Assembly (NCBI RefSeq): GCF_005848555.1
Contig: NZ_CP040518.1
Location: 3,363,501-3,427,500 of the forward strand
DNA: 64,000 nt
Reading direction: 5' to 3'
Source of the DNA: Blautia sp. SC05B48
GTDB lineage: Bacteria; Bacillota; Clostridia; Lachnospirales; Lachnospiraceae
The notes beneath the pieces are model-generated. The model was not told where the DNA came from and did no database searches. It saw only the letters and a program-made list of their open reading frames with translations. Positions 33,346 through 41,578 of the stretch are shown here, in pieces. A program made the translations under genes and the position numbers. Numbering within the stretch: position 1 is the first letter of the stretch; every line of letters starts with the position of its first letter.

Positions 33346-34511
33346 GAAACTTGTCACTGAAAAAAACAATTCTGCTTTATTTTGTGATCAGCTTAACGGT
33401 AGCATTTCTGTTATCTGGATTTACAGTTCATTTTGCAAGAAATATGCAGAATAAAATATGGGAAAAATATATTGATTATGCAGATTATACGGACGTGTTT
33501 CAGCAATATGGAAAGAAATACGAGATTGAGATATCAAGACCTAATCAATCGCAGATGAATCGTTTGGACTATCATCTTTCGGAAATGTGTGACTTTATGG
33601 AAACATATTCGGTACTGATTTTTTCGATTGTTGGGAGTGTTGCTGCGGTATTCTTTTTTTATAAAAATAAGTTAAAGACACCTCTACAGGAACTAAAAGA
33701 TGCCTCGCAAATGATTGCAGATAATGAACTGGATTTTCATGTGTCCTATGAAAATAAAGATGAGATGGGAACTTTGTGTAAAGAATTTGAAATGATGCGA
33801 AGTGCTTTAGCAGATAACAACAGAAAGATGTGGCGAATGATTGATGACGAGAAGGCTTTGCGGAATGCAATTGCACATGATATACGTTCTCCACTTTCCA
33901 TATTGCGAGGGTATCAGGAAATGCTCTTAGAGTTTGTTTCTTCTGAGAGTATAAAAACAGAGGATGTTATTGATATCTTACAAACAGGCATGTATCAGAT
34001 TGACCGTATAGAGCATTTCACGGAAAACATGAGAAAAATGTCCCATTTAGAACAGAGGGAACTGCAATGCTCAGAGATTGAATTATCGGAACTGGTAAAA
34101 AAGATTGAGGCAGAAGCTGCCATGCTGTCCAAGAAGGAAAGTAAATTATGTAAGGTAGAAAGAGCGCAGGAACAAAACATTGTGAAAGTGGATGAGGAAC
34201 TTGTCATGGAAGTGACAGACAATTTACTGGAAAATGCGGTTCGATATGCACAAAAAAGTATTGCTTTGCAGATAAAGAAAAAGGATGGTTTTCTTATAAT
34301 TTCTGTTGAAGATGATGGAATAGGATTTGTGGATACTGAGGAAAAAGTAACAGAGCCATTTTATCATAAGAATCCACAAGATGATTTAAAGCATTTTGGC
34401 CTTGGTATGTATATTTCTCGTATTTTCTGTGAAAAGCATGGAGGAAATTTGAAAATATATAATGCCAGACAAGGCGGTGCTCATGTAGAAGCTCTTTTCA
34501 AAGCTGAATAA
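33333..34511 (+). CDS. Sensor histidine kinase
   Basis: 392 residues. Two helices (about 12-32 and 88-108) flank a short external loop, followed by a HAMP-like linker, the H box AIAHDIRSPLSILRGYQEML, N box NLLENAVRYAQKS, and G boxes DDGIGFV and GLGMYISRIFCEKHGG. ATG 33333 lies inside the end of the regulator gene, so the two are translationally coupled. It probably controls the exporter genes downstream. Confidence 0.9.
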   Translation: MEKIRNLSLKKTILLYFVISLTVAFLLSGFTVHFARNMQNKIWEKYIDYADYTDVFQQYGKKYEIEISRPNQSQMNRLDYHLSEMCDFMETYSVLIFSIVGSVAAVFFFYKNKLKTPLQELKDASQMIADNELDFHVSYENKDEMGTLCKEFEMMRSALADNNRKMWRMIDDEKALRNAIAHDIRSPLSILRGYQEMLLEFVSSESIKTEDVIDILQTGMYQIDRIEHFTENMRKMSHLEQRELQCSEIELSELVKKIEAEAAMLSKKESKLCKVERAQEQNIVKVDEELVMEVTDNLLENAVRYAQKSIALQIKKKDGFLIISVEDDGIGFVDTEEKVTEPFYHKNPQDDLKHFGLGMYISRIFCEKHGGNLKIYNARQGGAHVEALFKAE

Positions 34512-34524
34512 AAATACTTTATAA

Positions 34525-34562
34525 GGCTGAAATCACAAATAAAGTGGTTTTAGTCTTTTTTG
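34525..34562 (+). terminator. Terminator between kinase and ABC-2 genes
   Basis: GGCTGAAATCAC (34525-34536) pairs fully, with wobbles, with GTGGTTTTAGTC (34544-34555), followed by seven T. Confidence 0.8.
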
Positions 34563-34627
34563 TTGTGAATTTATTGAGAATTGATTTGTATGATGTTGTT
34601 AAAGAAATAAAGAAAGGAAGAGATACA

Positions 34628-35698
34628 ATGAAAACAATCATAAAAAGAAGTATACTTGATTATTTAAAGAACCCTGTTTTGTGGATTGGCTTGATTATTA
34701 TAGTTGCCAGTATGTATCAATGTCTGTCACCGTATTTGCAAATTCATTATATCAAACAGAATGAACAGATCACACAAAATGACGTAGCATTGGAGGATGC
34801 TGATGTCATGAATGGGTACATTCCCACATCTGATGATAAAGAAAGAAGAAGGGAGTGGGAAGATACGATCAAAGAGACGTTAATGGACACCTCCCAAAAT
34901 GGTTTTGGATTTAGCAGGCAGGAAGCAAATCATGTAATGAAAGAAATTCAGAACATGGATGTAAAGACTGCTTCTGAGTTTTTGGAATCCCAATATGGCT
35001 ATTATAATGCAATATATGCTTATGAGGACCTTGAAATTCATAAGGGGACAGCAGAAGAAATCAATCATTATATCGAGCGAAAATTATCCGAACATTCTTT
35101 TTCCTGGTACTTTGCCAAAAAGTTCACGGATTTTGCAGGATTGCATATGGCCTTTTTTGCAACAGTCTTGCTATCATTTTTATTTATTCAGGATACACGA
35201 AAAAATACCTATGAATTATTACATACAAAGCCTGTTACGGCAATCCAATATATATGCGGGAAAATAATAAGCGGATTCATTAGTATGTTGGGCGTATTAG
35301 TAATTTTGAATGTTATATTCTTTATGCTATGTTTGAAAACGTCTTTAGAATCGGGCTTTTCGGTAACACCAATTGATTTTTGCGTGAATTCTCTGATCTA
35401 TATTGTGCCGAATTTTTTGATGATATGTTGTGTCTATACAATTACAGCATTAATATTTAAAAATCCGCTTCCGGCAGCACCAGTTTTGTTTTTACACATT
35501 ATATATTCGAATATGCTGACCAAGAAGAATGATATTTATTATATGAGACCGTTCTCTATTATGGTGCGATTTCCTGGCAGGTTTTTTGAAACACATGCAG
35601 CCAAAATGTCAAATATAAATCAGATTATGCTTGTAATCTCATCTGTTATATTAGTATGTATTTCTGTTGCAATCTGGAAAAGGAGGAGGGTTCATTGA
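34628..35698 (+). CDS. ABC-2 type permease
   Basis: 356 residues. The N-terminal helix (about 16-34) is followed by a long external region (about 40-170) and five or six helices from about 178 to 350. A charged patch after helix 2 (QDTRKNTYELLHTKPV) matches ABC-2 exporters. GAAAGGAAG precedes ATG 34628; the earlier frame overlaps a terminator. Its stop overlaps the next start (TTGA). Together with 35695 and 36355 it forms a three-part exporter. Confidence 0.8.
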   Translation: MKTIIKRSILDYLKNPVLWIGLIIIVASMYQCLSPYLQIHYIKQNEQITQNDVALEDADVMNGYIPTSDDKERRREWEDTIKETLMDTSQNGFGFSRQEANHVMKEIQNMDVKTASEFLESQYGYYNAIYAYEDLEIHKGTAEEINHYIERKLSEHSFSWYFAKKFTDFAGLHMAFFATVLLSFLFIQDTRKNTYELLHTKPVTAIQYICGKIISGFISMLGVLVILNVIFFMLCLKTSLESGFSVTPIDFCVNSLIYIVPNFLMICCVYTITALIFKNPLPAAPVLFLHIIYSNMLTKKNDIYYMRPFSIMVRFPGRFFETHAAKMSNINQIMLVISSVILVCISVAIWKRRRVH

Positions 35699-36351
35699 AA
35701 ACGGAATTAAAAAACTGCCTGTCGTTATATAAGATTTTTTATTCATGTGCATTTATACTGATATTGTGTGTTATTCATCCGATTATATACAATGAAGAAA
35801 TCGGTTCAGCAATTCAGTCTCCAATAGCATTTTTAACAATTATTTTTTGTAGTGACACATATTTGATGGAAGTAAAAAATAAGCGTGCCGATGTATTTCA
35901 TTTGTATGATCAAAAAAAACAGTTAAAAGTAATATCACAGAGAGTGTGCGTTCAAATATTATATTTATTAATACTTTCCTGTGTTGGATATGTTTTGTTT
36001 TTCTGGCAAAAACCGGGCAGTGTAAACGAAGGCGTTTCGGGCACTCAGATATTCCTTTTATTTTTCATTGCAATGTTTGGAACTATCTGGTTTTGGAGTA
36101 TATGCACTGTGATTTTGTGCACATTGCTTCGAAATATGTGGGCAGGTATTGGATGTTTATTTGGAATTGTCATTGGACTTATATCAAAAGCGGGAAGTTC
36201 ATTTTTCGGAAATCTGGGATTGTTTTCTTTCAGCTTTTGTGAACCTACTCAATTAATGTCCGAGAGTTGGATTTATGGAACACTTGTGTCTTTTATAACG
36301 GGGCTGTTTTTATTTGCAGTATTACCAATGGCTTTAAAGAAAAGAGGATAG
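35695..36351 (+). CDS. Second membrane subunit of the ABC-2 exporter
   Basis: About 218 residues with six predicted helices and almost no soluble part. The start is TTG 35695, placed by GGAGGAGGG and overlapping the previous stop by four bases; no ATG is well placed. The charged segment MEVKNKRADVFHLYDQKKQL after helix 2 parallels the coupling region of the first permease. Probably a heterodimer partner. Confidence 0.7.
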   Translation: MKTELKNCLSLYKIFYSCAFILILCVIHPIIYNEEIGSAIQSPIAFLTIIFCSDTYLMEVKNKRADVFHLYDQKKQLKVISQRVCVQILYLLILSCVGYVLFFWQKPGSVNEGVSGTQIFLLFFIAMFGTIWFWSICTVILCTLLRNMWAGIGCLFGIVIGLISKAGSSFFGNLGLFSFSFCEPTQLMSESWIYGTLVSFITGLFLFAVLPMALKKRG

Positions 36352-36354
36352 ATT

Positions 36355-37227
36355 ATGAGTATTAGAATAAATGATTTAACAGTTAGATTTAAAAATGGTG
36401 TAGTTGCAGTAAATAAGGCATCTCTTGAAATACCCAAGGGAATTTACGGACTTTTGGGTGAGAATGGTGCTGGAAAAACCACTTTGATGAGGGTTCTTAC
36501 AACCGTTTTAAAACAAACGGAAGGAATGGTTTCCCTTGATGGAATTCTGTATAACGAGGGAAATTATGAGAAAATACAGAAAAAGATTGGTTATCTTCCA
36601 CAGGAAATCGACTTATATCCGAATCTTACGGTGAAAGAATGCCTTGTATATATGGGAGGACTATCAGGAGTATCCACAAATGACCTCGAGCAAAGAATTA
36701 CCTATTATCTGGAAAAGACTTCTCTTACAGAGCATCAGAATAAAAAAATGCGGCAATTATCTGGTGGTATGAAGAGACGTGTCGGACTCATACAGGCACT
36801 TCTTAATAATCCGGATTTTTTGATTATTGACGAACCAACAACTGGGTTAGATCCGGAAGAAAGAATCAGGATCCGCAATCTTCTGGTTGATTTTTCAAAG
36901 GATAGAACTGTGCTGTTTTCCACTCATGTAGTAGAAGATTTAGCAGCAACCTGTACACAGCTTGCCATTATGAAAAAAGGAAATTTTTTATATTCCGGAA
37001 GCGTGAGTGGATTGCTGGAAAATGCAAAGGGCTGTGTTTGGAATTGTACGGTACAAAATGCAGAAGAAGCCCGTTTGTTAGAAGCCAATTATTCTATTTC
37101 ATCTAAGCAGTATGTAGAAAATGGAATTCATATGAAAGTATTAAGCAAAGGAAAGCCAAATGAGAATTGTGTCCTGGATAATGATATCACTTTGGAAGAT
37201 GCATATATTTATTTGACGAATAGCTGA
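36355..37227 (+). CDS. ABC-2 exporter ATPase
   Basis: 290 residues. Walker A is LLGENGAGKTTLMRVL, signature QLSGGMKRRVGLIQALL, Walker B FLIIDEPTTGLDPEE, and H loop in VLFSTHVVEDL. The C-terminal extension (about 215-290) resembles the regulatory tail of drug- and bacteriocin-exporter ATPases. AGAGGATAG precedes ATG 36355, three bases after the permease stop. It energises the two membrane subunits upstream. Substrate unknown. Confidence 0.92.
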   Translation: MSIRINDLTVRFKNGVVAVNKASLEIPKGIYGLLGENGAGKTTLMRVLTTVLKQTEGMVSLDGILYNEGNYEKIQKKIGYLPQEIDLYPNLTVKECLVYMGGLSGVSTNDLEQRITYYLEKTSLTEHQNKKMRQLSGGMKRRVGLIQALLNNPDFLIIDEPTTGLDPEERIRIRNLLVDFSKDRTVLFSTHVVEDLAATCTQLAIMKKGNFLYSGSVSGLLENAKGCVWNCTVQNAEEARLLEANYSISSKQYVENGIHMKVLSKGKPNENCVLDNDITLEDAYIYLTNS

Positions 37228-37232
37228 ATATA

Positions 37233-37255
37233 ACGGTGGGCAAGTTGCCCGCCGT
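37233..37255 (+). terminator. Hairpin after the ABC-2 operon
   Basis: ACGGTGGGCAA (37233-37243) pairs with TTGCCCGCCGT (37245-37255), with one T-G wobble. No T run follows directly, so termination may be weak. Confidence 0.45.
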
Positions 37256-37451
37256 AAATTGTACTTATTTTGTTAAAAGACCGGATAGATTTTTTCCAAT
37301 GGAAAATCCAATCTGTGGATATAACTCCTGAATCTCCTGATATTATTTCTTAATCATTTCCGGTTCATCAGCCCAGTGTTTCTTGTACTGTAGCATAATC
37401 AAGAGTACAATCAGAGTTATATTCTTTGATAACTTTTGACAATTTTTGTAG

Positions 37452-37790
37452 GATGGAGGTTCCCGATATGATGCAGATAACCAGACACTTACATTCCAGA
37501 CCAATCAGTTTTCAGATTGTGCCATTGCATATAAAGACGTGAAAAAGTCCGGACAGACGGGCAGAAATGACAGTAACGGCACAAAGAAAGATAAACCAAC
37601 AGGAAATACCCCAACGTCAATCTATTCACCGCAGACAGGTGATACAACAGACTTGTCAGGGTATGTGATTTTGCTGATTGCTTCGGTAACAGTAATCACC
37701 GGATGGTTAATCTTAAGAAAGAAAAAATGTAATAAAGAAGATAACGAGCACTCCTGTGGATTTACCACAGGAGTATTTCAGAATCAATAG
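37452..37790 (+). pseudogene. C-terminal remnant of a sortase-anchored surface protein
   Basis: The frame is open from after TAG 37449-37451: YDADNQTLTFQTNQFSDCAI, then a Thr/Lys/Gly-rich linker, SPQTGD, a hydrophobic helix (YVILLIASVTVITGWLIL) and RKKK. PQTGD resembles an LPxTG sorting signal but the Leu-Pro is replaced by Ser-Pro. The bulk of the protein is absent and there is no ribosome site, although a GTG lies at 37539. The tail after RKKK runs into the terminator hairpin. Confidence 0.7.
37750..37780 (+). terminator. Terminator of the surface-protein remnant
   Basis: ACTCCTGTGG (37750-37759) pairs perfectly with CCACAGGAGT (37765-37774); only a short T stretch follows. Confidence 0.65.
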
Positions 37791-38475
37791 AAACATATGG
37801 CAGGCACTGACTATAAAAGTTGGTGCTTCTTTTTTGACCTTTTTTCAAAAGCAGCTGACATGATTCCCATTGCCACGTGTGATTAGTAGAAAAATGATTT
37901 TTTCTGCGAAAATACCGTCCAAACACCCTCTGAAACTTGCAATTAGTGTGGGAATAGTTCATTTTTGCGAAAAAAACTTGCAAAAGGGGGTTGGTAAATA
38001 TACTTTCAAAAGCTTTATAGGTAGAGGAACAAAATTTTCTCATAATTTTTCAAAATCATGTCCGCTTTTATCTCTCCTAATACAGAGTAAGTAAAGGGAT
38101 TAACAAAAGTAAAAGAAAAAATGATAAAAATGCAAAAAAATATCACGAATTTTTTGCATCATGCCAAGTCATTTGACTTTAGTAATCAGAGGACGTTTTG
38201 GAATGTTCCTTCGCTGAACCTTGACAACCGATAAGTGCACCCTGGAAGTCTACCAGGAGTTCTGCCATGACCTTTCTTTTACAGAGAGTGAGCGGAATCA
38301 TAATGACACTCCCGATGATGGGCGGCTGACCAAAGCCTTATGGTCAGTGGCCTGCTGATGCAGGCAGAGGCAGTCTGAGACGACTGCAGATGACAGGGAA
38401 ACGCACGCCAGACCGCCGGACGAATGAAACTGATAACAATGTTTACAGGGCGAAATGCCTGGAAAGGAGCAGTTT
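37791..38475 (+). other. Gap of 685 bases with a coding fragment
   Basis: Mostly AT-rich and featureless to about 38,190, then noticeably more GC-rich. From 38218 to 38358 one frame is open (TTDKCTLEVYQEFCHDLSF, then NDTPDDGRLTKALWSVAC, stop TGA 38356-38358) and looks like the tail of a mobile-element gene. CAGTC/GACTG palindromes near 38371-38385 follow. No promoter is clear. Confidence 0.4.
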
Positions 38476-38775
38476 ATGACAGAACTGAAAATGAAAGAAA
38501 TGCAGATAATCCACTGGTTTGGATGCCCGAATCTGAACTGTACAAAGGAGAGAATCCATCTGGCAGCTATGCTTGCAACGGATGCAGAAATGAAAAAGAA
38601 TCTTTACAAGGTATGCAGATTCCTCGCAAGAGAAGAAATCGCATATCGGTATCCGAGCATATATGAAATGATTCGGAAAATGTTTTCGCCGGATGATACT
38701 AATCCACCGGACGCATGTGCAATGTTTATGCCGGACAATGAACCAGATGATGAAGAATATGCAATGGCAGCGTAG
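38476..38775 (+). CDS. Hypothetical protein next to an SSB gene
   Basis: 99 residues beginning MTELKMKEMQIIHWFGCPNL, with two cysteines (CPNLNC) in the first third and an acidic end (DNEPDDEEYAMAA). AAAGGAG is spaced 7 bases before ATG 38476. It ends 23 bases before a truncated ssb, paralleling the hypothetical-ssb order at 30417-30762 although the proteins do not match. Unknown function. Confidence 0.5.
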   Translation: MTELKMKEMQIIHWFGCPNLNCTKERIHLAAMLATDAEMKKNLYKVCRFLAREEIAYRYPSIYEMIRKMFSPDDTNPPDACAMFMPDNEPDDEEYAMAA

Positions 38776-38798
38776 CTGCGGAAAGGACAGTAGCGATT

Positions 38799-39029
38799 AT
38801 GAATAAAGTGATTTTAATGGGAAGACTGACAAAGAATCCGGAGATCAAATATGCCGGAAAAGATAATGATATGGCAGTAGCAAGATATACACTTGCGGTA
38901 AATAGAAGATATAAACGTGACGGAGAACAGGAAGCAGATTTTATCTCCTGTGTCACATTTGGAAAGAGTGCAGAGTTTGCACAGAAATATCTTCACAAGG
39001 GAACGAGAATTGTGATCGGCGTCGCATAA
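38799..39029 (+). pseudogene. ssb: Truncated single-stranded DNA-binding protein
   Basis: 76 residues covering only the first two thirds of the OB fold: MNKVILMGRLTKNPEIKYAG, YTLAVNRRYKRDGEQEADFI and FAQKYLHKGTRIV. The frame then ends GVA-stop where the next beta strands should continue. The remaining OB fold and acidic tail are lost. It differs clearly from the SSB at 30762, so it comes from another element. Start ATG 38799 follows GAAAGGACAG. Confidence 0.75.
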
Positions 39030-39559
39030 AAACAGTTTGATATATCAAAAAAGCAATTTTGAAGGCAAAAATAAAATTCCTGTGAAAATTTGGAGATCTT
39101 TACAGAAACAGCTCTGAAATTCTCTTTTATTAGGTATAAGGGATTTATGGAAGTCCTTAAATATACGGAAAAAGGGGAAGACATTTGGAAGAAAAATTGC
39201 AGTTGCTTTGGTTGATATTGATCTTTGTTGATTTTGGGCTTATGTTTATTTCATTTCCAATTTTGATTTATGCAATTATTGCCTGACATAAATGTAAAAA
39301 AGCCTTTCTGTAAGTGCCCTTTTCCGGTGAAAAGACTGGAGGGACATTTACATGTATGCAACAGTTTATGCATATATCCATAGGAATACAAGTAAAATAC
39401 TACCCACTTGCTACTGTTTAAAGACTGTAGTGAAATTGACATTAAAGATCTGGAATGATACGATGAAATTGAACATTTTGCAAGGCAGATTGCACAAAAT
39501 TTTATTCTGATACAAAATCAGAATTTTATACTTTATACCGCGTCTGCGGATCAACCGAC
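39030..39559. other. Non-coding gap after the truncated ssb
   Basis: No gene is supported. There is an inverted repeat TTCTGAT/ATCAGAA near 39504-39522 and an imperfect one near 39316-39350. The region probably contains the promoter of the downstream repeat-protein gene, but I see no convincing -35/-10 pair. Confidence 0.4.
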
Positions 39560-39604
39560 AAAGACACAAAAAGAGTAAAATGGACTCTTGGAGTGTCTTT
39601 TTTT
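39560..39604 (+). terminator. Terminator hairpin in the leader of the nine-module gene
   Basis: AAAGACAC (39560-39567) pairs with GTGTCTTT (39593-39600), with AAGAGT (39571-39576)/ACTCTT (39584-39589) inside, followed by a T run. No gene ends just upstream, so it may attenuate the gene starting at 39668. Confidence 0.7.
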
Positions 39605-39667
39605 GTTTGGCAAAATGTTTTGACATGTATCAGATCCAATTACGCTAAAAGGAGAAAAGAAGTTCTT

Positions 39668-41212
39668 ATGCCACGAAAAATCAGATCAAACTACATGGAG
39701 AAGTTCAAGTTCGTATACAATGGTAGAATTTTTGATAGTAAGCATAAATGCTGTGAATTTTATGGAATTTGTTACCGCAGTGTAATGAGTTATCAAAACA
39801 GACATAAATGTACGACAGAAGAATCAATTACACATTTTATTGAATTGAAAAAAAGTAAAGAAATCATATTCAGAAATCGAAAATGGAACAGTATTAAAAC
39901 CTGTTGCGCATTTTACGATTTAAATGAAGCTTCTGTTAAAACAGATATGTGGAATCGGAAATGTACACCACAGGAAGCAATTGAACGGGCAATCGAATGG
40001 AAAAAAACGCATGAAATCACATATCATGGAGTGAAATATCCATCACTGCCCCAATGCTGTGAAGAACTTGGCATTAATCCTATATCAGTACGTTTATATA
40101 TGGACAATAATGGGGTTTCTTCCACACGTGCGATTACGCATTACATTAAATCCAAAGAGAGACGGGCTTTTACATTTCGGGGAAAAGAATATAAAAACTT
40201 TGCGGAATGTTGTCTTGCATATGGATTGAAGCCAAAGTCAGTAAGTTCTGCAGTTTTTAAGGAGAATCGTTCCCATGCAGAGGTGCTGGAAAAAATTGTC
40301 TCTCATGTGGAAGGATGTATCCCACAAGAAGTAATGGAAAAAAAGGAAATTACTGGAAACTATGTAATTCCCAAAAAAAGGCATCGTGCAAAGGAAGCAT
40401 TCTTTTATGAAAGGGAAAAATATATTTCGCTGGGACAATGTTGTGAGATATATGGAATTAATGAATCCAGTGTACGGGCCAGAGCCTGGAGGACTCATTG
40501 CACATGGGAAGATGCTGTAAAACATTTTATAGAAAAAAGCAGTGTAAACAAGTTGAAAAAGATATTTGTATATAAAGGGAAAGAGTATCAAAGTGTTGCT
40601 GAATGTTGTAGGAAATATGATGTTCGTGCTGCCAGTGTTCGTAATCGCACATCATCAAAGGGATGTAGCCTAGAAGAGGCTTTGGATCACTTTATAATGA
40701 AAAAGAAAGAGATAAAAAAGGGATTTGTATTCCGAGATAAAAGTTATGCAACAATGGAAGAATGCTGTAAAGCTTATGGCGTGAGTGCAAGTAGCGTATC
40801 TTCAAGAAAGTACAGATTAGGGTGCAGCATAGAGGAATCTCTGGAACATTTTATAAAGAATAAAGAAATGATAGAAAAAAGAATACAGAAATTTACATTT
40901 AGAGGAAGGGAATATCCTAGTCTCAGGGCCTGCTGCAAGAAATATGGCATCGAAGATGCGTGTGTAAGGCAGCGGGCCAGGAACCAAAATTGTTCCCTGG
41001 AAGAATCCTTTGAGCATTTTATGACTAGAAAAAGAAAGTATATGCTAAACAATCAGGAGTTTGAATATCGGGGAATCCTTTACCCATCGCTTAAGGAATG
41101 CTGTGAAAAGTTGGAGATAAACAAAAACAGCGTAGTAAGTAAAAGTCGTCGAAGTGGATGCAGCTTACAAGAAGCAGTGGAATATTATGTAAAAAAGCAA
41201 CACACAAAATAA
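39668..41212 (+). CDS. Protein of nine tandem Cys-Cys modules, possible modular nucleic-acid binder
   Basis: 514 residues made almost wholly of nine diverged repeats of about 51-56 residues. The Cys-Cys pair recurs at 28-29, 79-80, 130-131, 181-182, 258-259, 313-314, 366-367, 422-423 and 478-479. The consensus is an aromatic-rich strand (F-x-aromatic-x-G-K-x-Y-x-S), then x3-CC-x2-YGI-x3-SV-x11-C-S-x-EEA-x2-HFI. A third Cys 19 residues after the pair is kept in seven of nine. A 26-residue basic linker splits repeats 4 and 5. Each unit reads as strand, helix, turn, helix, helix, like the small HTH-type modules (NUMOD/IENR1-like) of homing endonucleases, but no nuclease is attached. Start ATG 39668 follows AAAGGAG. 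Confidence 0.7.
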   Translation: MPRKIRSNYMEKFKFVYNGRIFDSKHKCCEFYGICYRSVMSYQNRHKCTTEESITHFIELKKSKEIIFRNRKWNSIKTCCAFYDLNEASVKTDMWNRKCTPQEAIERAIEWKKTHEITYHGVKYPSLPQCCEELGINPISVRLYMDNNGVSSTRAITHYIKSKERRAFTFRGKEYKNFAECCLAYGLKPKSVSSAVFKENRSHAEVLEKIVSHVEGCIPQEVMEKKEITGNYVIPKKRHRAKEAFFYEREKYISLGQCCEIYGINESSVRARAWRTHCTWEDAVKHFIEKSSVNKLKKIFVYKGKEYQSVAECCRKYDVRAASVRNRTSSKGCSLEEALDHFIMKKKEIKKGFVFRDKSYATMEECCKAYGVSASSVSSRKYRLGCSIEESLEHFIKNKEMIEKRIQKFTFRGREYPSLRACCKKYGIEDACVRQRARNQNCSLEESFEHFMTRKRKYMLNNQEFEYRGILYPSLKECCEKLEINKNSVVSKSRRSGCSLQEAVEYYVKKQHTK

Positions 41213-41265
41213 AATTGTATTGACCAGCAGGCAGTCGTTTATAGAATCCATAGGAGAGGAGGAAC

Positions 41266-41296
41266 AGCCAATATCATCTGCCTGCAGATATTGGCT
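41266..41296 (+). repeat. Perfect inverted repeat between ribosome site and xis start
   Basis: AGCCAATATC (41266-41275) is the exact complement of GATATTGGCT (41287-41296), with an 11-base loop. AGGAGAGGAGGAA lies just before it (41252-41264) and the xis ATG just after (41306). If folded, the hairpin would bring the strong ribosome site to about 11 bases from the ATG. Confidence 0.7.
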
Positions 41297-41305
41297 GTAA
41301 TATAT

Positions 41306-41500
41306 ATGATACATAAAAAAACACAAGCAGCAGATAACGATAAGATTCTTATATCGGTCAAGGAAGCCTGTGAACTCACAGGCCTTTCAGAGAAAACCAT
41401 GAGAACTCTTATGAAGAATAATACCTTCATGGTACGAATTGGGCGAAGAACCCTGATTGATAAGAAAAAATTTCAGAAATGGATTGATCGGCAGTCTTGA
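41306..41500 (+). CDS. xis: Excisionase (Xis), MerR/winged-helix type
   Basis: 64 residues from ATG 41306 (TTG 41291 is an alternative within the hairpin). The core ISVKEACELTGLSEKTMRTL with RIGRRTLIDKKKFQKWI matches Tn916-type excisionases, which bind the element's ends and steer the integrase toward excision. The integrase gene follows 78 bases later in the same direction, the normal xis-int order at the end of Tn916-like elements. Confidence 0.88.
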   Translation: MIHKKTQAADNDKILISVKEACELTGLSEKTMRTLMKNNTFMVRIGRRTLIDKKKFQKWIDRQS

Positions 41501-41578
41501 AAGGTTTTAGGGGTTGTGTTAAAATTAAGCCCAGTGCCATGCATGATCATCTATTAATGGAAAGAGGATGGTGATGTT

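Noticed and set aside
38371-38385. Possible oriT of the integrative element
   Set aside because: The CAGTC/GACTG palindrome is short, no relaxase gene is present nearby, and no conserved nick motif is visible.
39704-41200. CRISPR-like or recently duplicated DNA repeat behind the nine-module protein
   Set aside because: The units are similar only as protein; the DNA has diverged between units, so it is neither a CRISPR array nor a recent tandem duplication.
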